Shown here: piece by piece, positions 13,301 through 27,406 of the stretch
Position numbering within the stretch: position 1 is the stretch's first letter
Layout: the number at the start of each line of letters is the position of its first letter
Translations under genes and position numbers: made by a program
Notes under the pieces: model-generated
The model's database searches: none
Seen by the model: only the letters and a program-made list of their open reading frames with translations
What the model was told of the DNA's origin: nothing
Origin: Strix aluco
Lineage: Eukaryota > Chordata > Aves > Strigiformes > Strigidae
Length of the DNA: 64,000 nt
Assembly: GCF_031877795.1 (NCBI RefSeq)
Contig: NC_133932.1
Span: forward strand, 90,425,994-90,489,993
Reading direction: 5' to 3'

Positions 13301-16300
13301 ATAGGCAATAGTCATTTGTGTTAAATTTGCCTTTAAAAAACACGAACTGTTTGACTGAATGTCCATAACTCAAGTGTGCAAAATTCATCTTAAAGTGATA
13401 ACTTTTTTGTACATAAAAACATTAGGTTTTTAGCATCGTTTTCCAACCTGCTCATGCTAGAAATGGGCATTTTAAGAGAAGGAGAACCTTGACTTTCCAA
13501 GGGAACATTTCACATGTTTCCCACCCTGCAGTGTGATGAGGTAACACATACTTTAAAATCATGCAATGATACATATTCACGGAAGAAGAGCTACCCAAGG
13601 TGGCTTCACAAGGAGAAGTTTCAGACATACTGCAAACAATGTTGCTTACAACTCTCTAAAATAGAGTTCCCTTAAAATACCTTGACTTAAAATCTTGCCC
13701 AATGTGTGACTGCTTGGCATGGTCCAAACCTGTCATTGGCATTCATTTGCAGATGACCTGCAAGCTTATTTGAGGTTTTGCTACCTGCTGATTCTGCACC
13801 TACACTAAACACATGCTGATAACACTCCCCACCATATCATCCTGCAGTTTGTATAGATAAGGGCTGACAAAAGAACTTCCTTCAGGACAGATGTAGTTGC
13901 TGGCTTCCTCACCTGTGGCACATTTGATCACCATCAAGAGCTTTTCACTCTCTAATGAGACAGTATTATTGCAGTTGTTCGCTCCAGTTAAAGACAATGG
14001 AACATCAGCAATGAAGGGATGCTTTAAGCCCTGAGCACTGATCTCTAACATAGATATATTGAGGCACTAAAATGTTCTAATCATGACAGCTGGTCTACAT
14101 GAATGACATCAGTTCCTACTTACATACTGAATGGATCTTTTATCCAGAGAAGGTTATTGGTTTTCTTTTTACTGAATATCATCTTCTTAACAAACACCTG
14201 AGTGCAGCATGCTACTGCCCCTAAGCAAGAAAACCTAGTCTCAGTGATATCCCATGGATTTTGTCCATAGTTTCTAAGGTATCAACAGAAATGTTTCAAA
14301 CAATATGCGTGAGCTCTGCACCAGACAGCCGGGCCCTTACAGAGCAAAACACCTATTTTTCTGGCTTAAGGTCATCCTAAAAAAAAAAAAAAAAAGGAAT
14401 TTTCTTGACTGAAGTGCTATAGAAACAGTATAATCACATCTTTATTCTTCAGACCAGGCATCTCCCAGCCCCATATTACCCATTGTAAGTGAAACCTATT
14501 TATAAGGGGAAATTTTGGCATTTGATATTTTTGCAAATTATTTCCCTGTTACAATGATAATGAAAAATATCCTCTCATTAAAAAGGTAGGTACATATGCT
14601 TAAAAATATGACTCTATGAAATGTGAGCAGTGAGAAACTTGAAAACAGAAGTTTTTCTGCCTTCAGTGGAAAGGTCAGTCAATCAAACTTGGGATTGCTA
14701 TCTCAGCTCACCAAGCCCATATGGATTTAATATACAAAAGACCCTGTGGAAATGCAGCCAACCCTAAGCATTAATTTCCAAGTACTTAGGTATATTCAGC
14801 TCTGTGTACACAAACTTAAAAGCACAGTCATTTTAAAATATTTAAATTAGAAGTAACACATCATTTACAATGTAACAGTATTGCATGTACAACGGCATAT
14901 TATGGTACCTGTATCCGCTGACAGAGAAGTAAGCAGATATGGAAAGGCATTTCAACAGATAGGTATGGTCTCACAACATGACTATTAATATATGGTATCC
15001 CTGGCAGCAGAAGTGGTCATTTAATGAAGCCCATTGTAGGCTGTGCATGTAATTTCTGTTTTAACTTTTGTAAACAGCACCTAGTTGCTATGGCTTGAGG
15101 CTCTGTATAAATCATTAAATATATTCAACAATTTATATGAAGTCAAGAAGCAGGAAATCTCCATTTCCATATTTAAATCTGCCTGCATGTACATCATTAC
15201 TTTATTTTATTAACTTGCCAACATATGCACCCCATCTGCATACTGTATTGAAGATGGTTAGCTTTTTTGTAGCCTCTACTTACAGAATTTTGTATGGAGC
15301 TGTAGAAAAATAAGTTGTAGTGATGGTTTATAACCTTTCTTTATGTAACCAAGTCAAGAAACATCCATGACTAGATTAATAAAATTGCTGCTTATAAAGA
15401 AATGAGCTATGGCTGCAAATCACAATCTTACAGAGCAAGCATATATGATCTCTTCCAAGATCACATCGGGCCTCTTGAAGAAATTGAAAAGCCAGTCCTA
15501 CAAAGGCTCAAGCACAGGCTTTAAACTTAATGTGAATAATCACATTAGCATCAGTTGAACTTCTCTTGTGCTTAAACACATGTGCAAGTCTTCATAGGAT
15601 TCATATCTAAATTCATATGGTTAGACTTTTATGGAATACAGAAACTGCAGAGTGCATAACTCTAAGAAAAAATGTACTTTTATGGTTGATTTTACTCACC
15701 CAAACAGTTCAGAGTTCTAATAAAAGGCACACAGAATAACAGTATAAAATTATTCTTATCCCTTATTCTCAGTAGCATCAGTCAATGAGAAGAAAAGACT
15801 ATAGCCTATCCATATTTAATTATAAAGAAGGTTTCTCTCTGATTAATTGAATCATTAAACATGCACAGATACATTTCATGGTATTAAATATTAGTTACCT
15901 TCCAGTATATTAAGAAGTAAAAAACGGAGTGGATTAAATGGGAAGAATTATTCTTAGTGTACGTCTTGCAGTGCATACAACCCCTCACTTGTTTCCCAGG
16001 AAACAAAAAGGAAGCACAGACATTCAACACAGAACAAGAAAATGTGTGTAGGCTGCAGAACAACTGGCAAAAAATCTTGGCCTCTGTTTAATTTATTTAT
16101 GGTTTTAGCTATTGTGCTGTTTATTCTAGCCTTTACAAAAGAACAATTCCAGCACTACTCGTATTCCAGTACTAGCAGTTGGTGTTTCTATTAAAAATAC
16201 AACAAAAATACTACTTTAGGCATTAGGAGATATGGAAAAACATATCCAACCAAAATATCTGCAGCATATTCATAATAAGAAAAGATTTATCAGAACATTT

Positions 16301-19300
16301 TTAATTGAGAACCCCTGTGTTATAAGTGGCAAGTAACTGCATTAGCAAATGCTGCGCCTCAGTTCACAGGTCTATATATAGAGACAATTTATATCCAGAG
16401 AATTCATTTGTGTCCAATAACTTCATTAAAAGAGAGTATAAAGGGGAAGATTTTTTTTTTAAAAAAAAAAAAAAGGAAATCAGGTGTCACTCAAAGAAAT
16501 GACAAGGCTGAGAGAATAGTTTGGAGCGGAGGTTTTAAGCTGCCATGCTGTGCCTTTCACAGCTGCCTACACTTCATGTCATTAATAACCAGTAAATAAG
16601 ATCTGCAGGTGGGCATATAGGGCACCCTGAGCCAAGAAGCTGTAGCTAGGGCTTCTGTCTCTAAGATGGGTGGCCAGGCTCATTTGCACAAGGCTGCTTA
16701 TGTTTCCATACAGAAGTGTAACCCTACTTAGCATAGCTTCAGGGAAGCTGCTACAATACTGAGAATGCTAATTACTGTAACCAACTGGCAATGATGCATC
16801 CAAAATTAAATGGCCTGTGACTGAGCAGATGAACAATTTTTATAGCCCTAAGTTCAGGGAACATGGATATTCTGTCAAATTAACAGACAGTCTATTTGGT
16901 CTTAATAGGTAAATTGAAGTCTTTTAAAAAAGACATTTAGATGTGCTATTAAGTTAACAGCATGAGTACAGTTCTTCCAGTTTAAAGGTGTCCAGTTTGA
17001 ATCTAAAAATACCTGTAGCCTGTTACAGGAAAAAAAAAAAAAACAACAAAAAAACAAAAAACAAAAACAACAAAACAAACCCAACACTTTATGGCTCTTA
17101 TAAGCTTCATTTTCAGGTGAAGCTGCAACATGGCCTCTGCTCCTACTCAGGTTCCTGTTCATCTCTTCATATTCAGGCAAAATTGCCACTGAAGTCAGTA
17201 GCAGCTCTGAACACAGAGGCCTTCAGGCACTGACACTGCAGGCGGCCTCCTCAGTCTTCAATTCCAGTGAAATCTGGGGGTTTTTCAGGAGAATGTTGTA
17301 AGATCAAAGTTTTAACTTGGCTTTCTACAATCAGCTTCAACAAGTAAATTAAAGCTGAGGCCAGACAGAAATAGTCCTTGATTTTTTCTGACTGCACTTA
17401 GCAAATGACTTACCCATATATTTCAGCACAGATGATACAGTAGTCCAGCTTTCCTACAAGCGCTTTCAACAAATATGAACTGACTTTATTATCCTCTTTA
17501 AAGTTACCAAAACTCTTTTTTCTGAATAACAGAAAATACTTGAGAAAAAGAAAAAAAATGTAAATAAACTATGTAGAAAGAAGTTCCAAAAGACAAATTT
17601 TATTACCAGAGTGTAATCCTTTTCAAAGGATGTTTTGTAGCAAGTGAGACTCACAAGGAAAGCTATTTGCGCGGTAGATCTGTCAGAATGGTTCATTTAC
17701 AGATTTATCAGTAAGCAAGACTGTGGCTGCTTTCAGGAAAAGCAGAGCTGTAAGCAAATATGGCTTAGTCTCCCCCTAGATGATAAACAGGTGGATCTAA
17801 AACACACTGCACTTAGGATATGATTACAGAAATGTCACTGAAATCAAGATCTTCAGTTACTTGTCAGAGTTCCCTTTTTTGCCAACCATACTGAATTGAA
17901 ACACAGATGTTTCTTCATCCCAGCTTCCCAATACAAAGTATGGGATTGACCTCATCAGTCTTAAGACACATCCTCAATGTCTGGTCTGCTCACCCTAGGG
18001 GTCCATTTATAGACATTGGAGAAAAACTAGGCACTTGTAGAATACAATTCATCAAATCTCTATTTAGGAAGTTTATCTGAAGATATGATGCATTATATCC
18101 TAGAAAGCTCTGTTTCTCTGCAGTGACTCCCAGACATGTTTGGTGGGATTCACTCATATGTAGATACCTACATCTTTTCATTGGATGAAGAGGAATCTAC
18201 AAAAAAAACTCACTTGTTTTTCAGACACCCAAGATGAAAGCTGCATATGCTGCACACCCTTCAAAGGGCTATTTATGGGTTCCTTGAAGAGTGCATGCAC
18301 ACTGGGAGAGCCCCCTTTCATTCACCCCCATGAGCACAGAGGGGAGCGGGGAGCTGCAGACGAGCTCGCTGAGGAGCGAAGTTGGCAGAACAGCTGCAGC
18401 TGCTGTTCAAGCCAAAACTGATGGATATTGATAACAACATCAGAATATCTCTGCAGTTTTCACATTGGCCACTCTGCTTATTGCCTGGTCACCCCAATTG
18501 CTTCTATCTTTGCTCTTCCTTTTCTCCATTTCCCTCCTAACATAACCCCCCTGGATAGATTTAAAAAACAATAACACAAAGCTTATAAAACTCCAACAGT
18601 TCCTATATACATTATATCCTTCCCTCCCTTCCTCTCTTGTCAATTTAAGATCTGTACAGCAGTTTATTTCTGAACTGTGTTTTTCCTGAAACTAGCCTCA
18701 GATGTTAAGTCGACATTTACCTGAGCTGCAGTGTCCCAGGAGCACTCTGAAGGCTCTGAAGTCGTGTTTGACAAGCTATCATCAGCTATTAAAAATGGGA
18801 CAGGGTGTTTCTGTTTTAATCTGGTAACATTACTGTAAAAAACAAGAAAAACTACTTGAATACTGAACATCTTTGCTAAACATTATTGTAATGAAGAGAC
18901 AGAGAAATTGGGACTACAGATTTCAGAGGTAAGTCAAGCAGGAAAGACCTGGGACCAGTTTGTATCTGTAGCATCTTATATATCTTGCTGGTGAATGCCC
19001 GGTCCTGCAAGGAGCCCTGGTTGCGGCTGCACTCCAGAGGTCTCTGATTTTGAGCCAAGAGTAACCATATATATTAACAAAATGCAAAATGACACTTTTT
19101 TACATTTTTAACAAGAAACCATTAGAAAGCCTTTCAAAGATCAGCTGAACTTATCAAATCAACTCAATACAATTAATGCAGAATTTGGACAGACTGCATA
19201 TATTCACAGGAAAGACATTATTTTTCTCTTACATTATTAAGAAGTTAAAGCAATTTCATTAAAATACACAGCTTTGAATATTCTGGACTAAAAGATCTCT

Positions 19301-21730
19301 GCATATTTAGGGAGAGATTGAATTTTTTTTTTTAAAAAGAGAGGCATTTCCATAAACCAGTAGCTCATATTCAGCTACCAGATTCATTCTCAGAAGTGCT
19401 GAAGTTGTTGAGCAGCGAGTTAGCGACAAAATACTTCAGTGGGAAAACAATTGGCCCATTTTGCAGGTGTCTGCAGCAAAAAGCCAGGAAGAGTTGGGGC
19501 ACTGTTACAGCCGTCTCTCTCTACTGCTTTGCAGCTTTTCCTTTTCTTCTTTTCTGTCAGGAAAGACTGTCCAGGATTACCGAGCTCAGTGCAAAACTTA
19601 ACACACTGCTCACATTCACACTAGCATCTCTCAAATCACTGGATAAACAGACAGCTGGTTCCCACCGCCACACTATTGCAAAGAAATGCTCGGAGGGTGA
19701 TATATTTACTAGATTTCCTTAGCATCCCTCCTGTTTGAAGATGTCAGCTGCAACTGGACTCAGAATCCACTTCTGATTATGCAATATACAGAGAACAGAC
19801 AGGCATCTTTTTAAGGATATAAGTGGAGTAACAACACATCCCCCATTACATACGCTTGCTAGCACTACTCTGCTGCAAATGACTGTCCCCATAGCAAACA
19901 ATACCCTTCCTGATTTGCCACAATGCAAAACAAACAAATTATATCCAGCAACTTGACAGCCCATGGACAATGAAAGCAAAAAATTCATTTGACTTTGCAG
20001 CACACAGAGGAGGAGAACAGGGGTAGCAAACAACTCAGAGATGGTAAGATCTTAAACCATCACAGCTGTTTGTAAAACAAATGGCATCTGGATGCCCTCT
20101 GCATATGTTGTCTCTGACATGATCCTTGCAGGATGACTTTTCTGAAAGGGCAGAAAAGTACTGTGTGTGACTGAGATTTAAAGGAAGGGGTCTGAGAACT
20201 TGCTGCAGTGTGATTTCATTTTTTACAGAAAAAATTAGTAATGCGAGTATGCCAAATGTGTATGAGGTTGTTACATTTCAGCAGACTATATGGTAAATGA
20301 GTAATATATGTTGACTGGGGAATAGGACAGAAAATTAAATTGTTTTTTTTCAATTTTAGATACATGGATAATCACAAAAATGATCCATTCTCTGTATTGC
20401 ACACATTCAATGTCAGAAAAAATAAGAAACACTGACAGGGGTTCACATGACTCTATACTGATGCTGAGGAGCACACCAGGACACTCTGTTGCCCATGATC
20501 TGAAGTTGTATTTCAGAACCTCTCAGAAGAGCTGTGCCAGAACAAGCACAGTTTTGGAGTGACAACAATGGGCAACCAGTTTTGATTTCAGACATTAAAG
20601 CTGAGGCATGGGATTTTTCAGAGATGTAAAGGATAATGGTTGCTACTTGATCCCATTACTCTGAACTCCTCAGTCAAGGGAGATTTTAGGGAACAAGTGA
20701 CTTGTCTTAACACGCATTTTTACAAGATAATAGAACAGAGAACCCAAACATACTGCAGAAGCTGTAGCAAGTCTGCCATTCAGATCTTCCTGGCCTGGAG
20801 AAATTTATCATTCTCAGCATGAAGCACAGCATTCAAAGTAAAACACAAAGTATAGGGTGGAAAAGGATTCATCCTGCTCAGTGAATAAATACTTCAGGTC
20901 ACTCTTCTGTACACGCTGTGTGCTCTTACCCCTGATATGTCCGTATTTTTTTCTTAAACTACAACAGCAAGCATAAACACCCCTCAAAAAAACCCATTTA
21001 ATTGTCAAAATGGAGATTATTAGCTGCAACTGGACCAGGAATGTTAATCAACATTTCTTGCATTGCTTCAGTACTGCTGCAGGTGTCGTGAACATGTAGG
21101 ACTGTGGACTGTGTCCACTCCAGATGCTGGGGACCAAAGAGCCCAGGCCTTTCCTTACAGCGCTTCTCTTTAAAAATCCATAGAGTTTCTGTTTACAAAT
21201 GCAACTCCTGCAAAAGTAAGTACTGGGTTTACTCCGAGGCACAAGACATGCAGTAGCAGGCCCTGTAAGACCACTCCCAGGTATCCTCACCATCCTGGGA
21301 TGGGTCATCACCTCACATACAACCTCCACAACAGAGACTACAGCAGGACTGGGGCCCACAAACACACCCCTTCACATGGCTTATCTGATGCTTGGGAGAG
21401 GCCAAAGAGCAGCCAGAGCACTGTATGGCCATCAGGAAGGCACCACCATCTGTGATGGACTACTAGGAACCAGGACACGGCCACTGAGGGTGGGATGGGA
21501 AACACCAGAGCCCTCTTTTCTCCCCTCAGAAAAATCCACACTTACTCTCAAATTACTCCTTCTGCCTGGGACAACAGTAGCCTGCAACTTCCAGCTAAAG
21601 TGGTTTTATAGGTGACAGATGCCAGTCAGCAAGTCCTATGGTATGAGCTGTGGGTACTCAAGACCTTTCAGGAGGAGGTGATAAACCTGCCGAAAGGTGG
21701 CACAATGTGCAGAGGCTGCACTGTTGGCTG
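7375..21730. other. Intergenic DNA, no gene seen
   Basis: I find no gene, RNA gene or identifiable transposon here. The longest open frame (8,915-9,472, + strand, 185 codons) resembles no known protein and overlaps frames of similar openness on both strands, so it looks like chance in a less AT-rich patch. A-rich tracts occur near 9,637, 11,294, 14,381 and 17,030. A T10/A14 run that could form a hairpin lies near 16,451-16,474. Stretches around 14,800-15,300 are AT-rich and unique and could hide regulatory elements, but I cannot support a specific site. Confidence 0.55.
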
Positions 21731-21739
21731 GCTGCTCAA

Positions 21740-22345
21740 ATTAAATTTTAATAGAACTTTTAAAAATAATTTCAGCATAAACCACAATGTATGTGAGTGA
21801 GCCTAAATTAATAAAAAACTGTCTTTCAAGAATGAAGAATAAATGTAATCTGAGATCAATATTTATGAAGCTGTGATTAATTGACTGATGACCAAATGAT
21901 TACAAACTTCTGTCTGAGGCAGCTACTCAAACGTATTAGCTTTGACCAAAAAAAAAAATTAAAAAAAATACAAACTGGGTCAATGAAAAAGTGCATTCCT
22001 AATCAATTTTTAATAGCACTTAAGATTTTATGATTTTTTAAACTTTCCTTTTAATAATTAATCAGAAAAATGAATCTAATTTAAACAAGGTGGTGTAAGG
22101 TGTTCTGTATCTGTTTGATGGTGTTCTTAATGAAGAAATTCAATTAGGGCTGACTTTTCATTATAAATCTCTGGTTTTAAGGAACACTCTGATTGGCTGG
22201 TAAACATTTGAGACTGGGAGAATAACAGAGGTGAACCGCACTGCTCAGCACAATCTACTCATTAAGATTTTACACTGTTAATTCCAGTCTCCCCTCACTT
22301 CCGAAAAAAAAGAAAAAGGAAAAAAAAGTCCGTGATTTCTGTGTT
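21740..22345. promoter_or_regulatory. Candidate conserved non-coding element (enhancer-like)
   Basis: This is one of the most enhancer-like stretches of the left flank. It carries closely spaced homeodomain-type words (GTGATTAATTGACTGATG near 21,874; CCTAATCAATTTTTAATAGC near 21,997; TTTTAATAATTAATCAG near 22,050), TCF/LEF-like CTTTGA, a forkhead-like GTAAACA and an inverted CCAAT box (TGATTGGCTGG near 22,190). It has no coding frame and no simple-repeat character. Assignment to POU4F1 or any other gene is inference from location. Confidence 0.35.
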
Positions 22346-25300
22346 TGTTGCAGTACTTTGCCTCATTCCTCGCTACATCCCAAGGGACAGATCCTCAGCC
22401 AGTAGCAGGCACCATAAGGTGCCATCAGAAGGCCATCATAATTCCAGCTTAAATCAAGGCCTGTTGCATCCGTGTGTGTAATTTGTCAGTAACGTGCTCC
22501 ATGGTTCAGACTCTGGTGTAAGGAGGAACATCAGAGGTTACACAGCAGACAAAACGTGCAGAATAATGGACCAAATTTGAAGATGTTTGCTGCATGGCTA
22601 GATAGAAGCACCGTTCTCCTGAAGTCAGTTAAATCTCTGTAGTTGAAAGGCTTAGAGAGAGATCTTAAAGCAGCTAAAATTCACCCCTCTTCTCTGTTAT
22701 ATTACCTATTTCACAAAGGCTCTGTATATACTAGCAAATAAAATAAGCACAGAACACAAAGCACAGTCTGTTTATCCATACCTCTTGATGGTCAGGACAC
22801 CGCCTGGTACATCTATGGCTCATTGCAATCAACCTTCCCCCAGATAGTCTCCTGAAAAGCCCATGGCGATATCCTTTGGCTGAGACATACACTTACAGGT
22901 GGGTTAGAGAGTGCCTGCACAGCATAACCTTTCTGGAGCTTCTTCCTGCCCTCAGATATCATTCTAGTATAATTCAGTTTGTTCGGATAAAATATTAATC
23001 TGAAAAAGGGTCTGATGGAAAATTAACCTCTTGCATGACCCCCAAAAAGAAAAAGGGGCATAGCCTAACGTCCTAGGTACACAAGCTGCACTGACTTCAG
23101 ATATAACCCAGCATTTCTATGTACTTGTTTGACTCCTTGCTGACACATGGCAAGAAAAATGGTAAGTATCAGAAGGGCAAGGTCATAAAGAATGGGGTTT
23201 TTCTCATTGAACTATGGATGCCTAAAAGTAAGATGTCCAGGTCTGAGCTAGTCACTTTGAATCCATTTGTGGACCACAAAGCCTGAGAGCAGTATGTTCT
23301 ACTTTAAGAGAAGATAAAGTTACAGTGGTTAAACTCAAAATGAAAACTGCATCTGTAAAAGTGATTTGTCACCTTTTACTATTTCGTGTGAAGAAGACTA
23401 ACTGCACCAAGCTTACACAAGACTATCAGTCTCAAACGTTATTAAATCGCCAAAGCTATGCTCTTACTCTGCCCCCAGATCACTTACCCAATGGCCAGAG
23501 ATTTACTCTGTGACCTCTAGCATTTGTTTTATTTCCTTTCTGGCAGTACATTTCTTCCACAGCCAAAACCCAAAACAGTGTTTTAAAGAGAGAGATGGAA
23601 GTCTTCTTCATTTTAAAATGAAAGCCTCATGGGAATTCCCAAAGAACTAGTAGCAAGAGCAGCCTATGGTGCTCAGGCAGCGTAGACAGGGGATATCTGA
23701 CGGCTACATGTTTCCGCTGAATGGCCTCTGAATGGCCTCAAGAAGGGATTAGGCAGCCGCTGAATCTCCAAGCCAGTGCCTCACTACCACAGCCAGCAGT
23801 GCCATCACTCTGCAGGGCTCATCAACAGTAAAATCCTGAGCAGGGGGAACCTGTTTTCACCCTCTCTTAAAGTAGCATGTTTTAAGGTCCACAGGTTTGA
23901 ATTTAGGCATCCAGAATCCCATGCTTCTTTACTCTCAGTTTTAGGCAAATTTCACTCTGTATTCCCCTAAATAATGTAAAACCACCTGGGAAACCCTTCT
24001 TAAAAGCTAAAGATCCAGCCTTGTCTCTCAAAGAAGAAACTTGTCAAGGCAAACTGGAACAGACTTCACTGTTGCAGAAGTGGATGCTGAGAGTGGATAG
24101 CCTGGCTTGGCACCACCTGACGTCTTCCAGTCATTTCTACCTCAGCAGAACAAGAAAAAGAAAAAAAAATAAATCAGTGTTTTATATCTATTTGTGCAGG
24201 TGTAAACAATGACCTTCAAGTTAGGTTTTCACAAAGCCACACATCCAAAAGTACCCAAATTATTAGAAACAATACACCTGCATTAGTTACTTATCACTTA
24301 TCAGCTGGGCTAATCAGCCAAGAAGACATGAATTTCACTGTTCACACTCTCACCTGCTCCTTGCTCTCTCTGCACAACATGCCGCTAGGAAACATGCACA
24401 GATTCAAAATATAGGCAACTTATGCACTTTAAGCCAAAAGTACAGTAACTTTATTAGGCTTTATGAATCCAACAACATAAGTCTCAAGTTGAAAAGACTA
24501 AACTGGCTCAGTTTAGTACTCTGACCAGTTTATCTTGTCCTAAATTGGTTCTTTTCAAGTTCTCATCAAATAATTTTATTTTTTGTGATAGATAATGTTT
24601 CATATTTTCACTATTGATCATCTCAGGTTTCTGAGATTTCAAGAGCAGGTAGTAAAGTGGCTGAAGCATTTCACAAATAAAGCCCTAATCCCTGCAGATC
24701 ATTCATGGTTAGGTTCTTGACTTTTAACCCCTCCTTTTAAGCACACTTTCCCTGTAAATTTACTAACAGCAGTGGCCAGACACCCATCTCCTGCCTGCCT
24801 GTTTGATCCTTACACCCCAGTGCTTCCACAGAGGTATGGCAGGCATTCCAGGAAGCTTTTTATCTGTTTCATCCTGACTCTAGCCCTACTGCAAAAGCAC
24901 CCTCCATGCTACACGGACTACAGTGTTACATAGCCTGGACTTTTTAAACATTTGTTACCTCCTTCAGTCACATTACATTTCTCAGCTCCCCTTAGCTGCC
25001 AGCAGATAGTTACCCCTCCAGCTCCCTTCTCCTTGTTCTCTGTGGTCTCTCTCTCTCTCAGCACTATAGAATTAAATATTTTCCATGCCCCTGAAGAGTT
25101 GGTAACATCATCCCATAAATTTCAACAAAACCTCAGGCACTACTAGATCACAAATAATTTTTGAAGTATTCGTTCACTGACTAGGCATCCAACTTCAACT
25201 GAAATCTGCTAAACAAATAAGTTTAACCTCCTTACACAGAAAACATATTCCTTTTAGCAGCTTATTCAGAAAAATAAGCTCCTTTACAAGGTATTTTTGC

Positions 25301-26150
25301 TTGAGAGAAAATATATTCATCCCAACACAGCTTGTTTTCTAACAGGTCACTCTCCAGTTACATACACTTTTTTGAAGCAGTGGAAGTCACGCCTTTGAAA
25401 GGGTTCCTGCTTTATCCCAGATTCATTTAAAAGAGTTTCACGTGTCAACTGTAAGATGCATTTCCTTGCTTTTGATTTCTCTTTCATACATTTACCCTTT
25501 CTGCTCTTTGTTTTGTCTAGTCACATTTTTTCAAAAAAAATCAATATAAAAATAAAGCTAAGAAAGACAAAATAACAGGGATTCACTGCATTCCTGTGCA
25601 GCTTGCTGGCTGCATGATAAACTCACTCAACAAATTTCAGACTCTGGTGGTTCTCTTTAAAGCTCAAAATGCAAAAATTTTACATTTCTCTTGTGAAAAT
25701 TCTCTGAGCACCCTCCTACCTAAGAGGCAGGTTGATCATGCCAGCACTGCAACTCCTCACAGCAGATGTCCACTCACTCCAGCTTATGATATTTAACAGT
25801 ATGTCCATTATGTTGCTAATTGGTTCTTTTTTTACTTGACATTAAATCATTTTTTCCTGAAGTTTACTAAAAAGTGTTGTTTTAACATGTGAATAGTCAA
25901 TCTTTATCAAGTGCACGTTATTCAAACCTGTCCTTTCCCACCTATGGATATGTTACCATCACAGCCGCTAGGCCTTGTCTACGCTGGAATGTCACCATGG
26001 ATTAGTTTGCTCACTTCATTTGCAGTGACTTACATATATCAAATTGAAATGCAACTGTGCAACTCTGCTATGTCGGCCTAAGATACTTTCCTTGTTAATC
26101 ATTGCATCCACAACTTTACGCTTGTTTGAATTAGCTGCCCAGCATTCTAA
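22346..26150. other. Intergenic DNA, no gene seen
   Basis: Only short open frames occur, without recognisable domains. A (TC)n tract of about six units lies near 25,048. Nothing else is identifiable. Confidence 0.55.
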
Positions 26151-26159
26151 GCATTTATC

Positions 26160-26935
26160 ATGTGGCACAATGTTAAACCACTCAGGTCTATAATTTTCAG
26201 CATGCTGTGGCACGTTTACAAGAAACTACAGGAATCCTGGGACTGAGGTCAAGCGAGCAGACTCCTAGGAGCCTCCCGTCCCACCAGCACCGCTTCCCAG
26301 CTGCTCTCTGGCAGCCCAGAAAGCGCAACACCAAGGCTTTGCGATTTAGAGAGTCATCGGTGCAAGCTGGGTGGCAGACGCAAATTTTCATCCGTGGATT
26401 TGGCCCCTCAGTTTCCATGGATTGGGACAGGATCTTCCATCAGGCATCGTTGGGCAAGTGCCACCACGCATGGCACTCACAGGGCTTGGGGGCTTATCCC
26501 AGTCCCCATTTCCTTGTTGCCCTGGAAGCCACAGGCATGTGGGCTGTGAAAATCCCACCCGAGCTGACAGACAACGCTTTGGGCCAAAAAGCGAGGGGTT
26601 TCGGCTGAGCCGCCTGTGCAGGGGGAGGGCAGTGTGGGAGCCGAGGGGCAATGCCAGGCACGAGACTGCTGCCGGGTACAGGCAGCTACAGCTGAACGCG
26701 AGGCCATGGGGAAGCAGGGGTCATGCCCCGCGAGTTTTCCCTGGAACATGCTCCTATTTGCTGTAGTAGGGAAAAAAAAAAAAAAAAAAAAAGAGGGACA
26801 TGGGAAACGCTCAGAGGAAGAGTCAGGGGAATTAACAGGATTTATTTAATTCAGCACAATGAGCCCTGAGCGAGGGATAGGTTTATAAGGGGAAAGGAGA
26901 GCCCTTATAACCGCGTCGGCCTCCTTACAAGGGCC
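26160..26935. other. GC-rising shoulder upstream of the OBI1 CpG island
   Basis: Base composition shifts from AT-rich to moderately GC-rich. Several overlapping open frames of 70-133 codons lie on both strands. They mirror one another, which is what falling stop-codon density produces, and none is a recognisable protein. A perfect A21 run sits at 26,772-26,792. A divergent promoter transcript from the OBI1 island could start here, but the sequence does not prove one. Confidence 0.4.
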
Positions 26936-27298
26936 CTTTACCAAGCGCTCCCCACCGCGCTGGTTCCCCTCAAGAGGCCGCGCGTAGGCCAACAACTCCG
27001 CGGGCCCCGGCCCGGCCTTGCCCCGGCGGGCACGGGAGCCCCCGCCTAGCCCCGAGGCCGGGCCTCTCGCGGTGGGGCCGGCGCCGGGGGGACGCGCGGG
27101 CGGCAGCAGCCGCCCGGCGGCGGGCAGAGGTGTGAGGGGGCCGCGGCTCCCGCCCGCCCTCCAGGGGAGCGCTGCGAAAAACGCGCGCCGCCTTCCCTCC
27201 GCCGGGCGGCGGCTTGGCCTCGCCGGCTTGCCGTAGCGGGGCTGGCGGGGGGCCGCTGCCGCCGCCGTTACCGCCCGCCCTGCCCGCCTGCCTGTGGG

Positions 27299-27305
27299 AC
27301 TTCCG
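27299..27305 (-). promoter_or_regulatory. ETS/GABP-type site in the OBI1 promoter
   Basis: ACTTCCG on the + strand is ACGGAAGT-like on the minus strand, containing the GGAA ETS core. Such sites near the start of TATA-less CpG-island genes commonly bind GABPA/ELK-type factors. It lies about 30 bp upstream of the start codon and may fall within the 5' UTR. Confidence 0.4.
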
Positions 27306-27334
27306 TGCTGGCGGAGCCGGGCCGGGCCGCCGCG

Positions 27335-27406
27335 ATGGCGCAGCACGGGCCAAGCGTCACGCTGTCCCTCACGCTGCCCATCACCTGCCACATCTGCCTG
27401 GGGAAG
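27335..27406 (+). CDS. OBI1: OBI1 coding exon 1 (residues 1-24)
   Basis: It encodes the N-terminus [18 protein letters not shown], followed by HICLGK, which holds the first RING cysteine pair C18-x2-C21. The donor is AAG|GTAACG, phase 0. The exon lies inside the CpG island, so the RING is split between exons 1 and 2. Confidence 0.95.
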
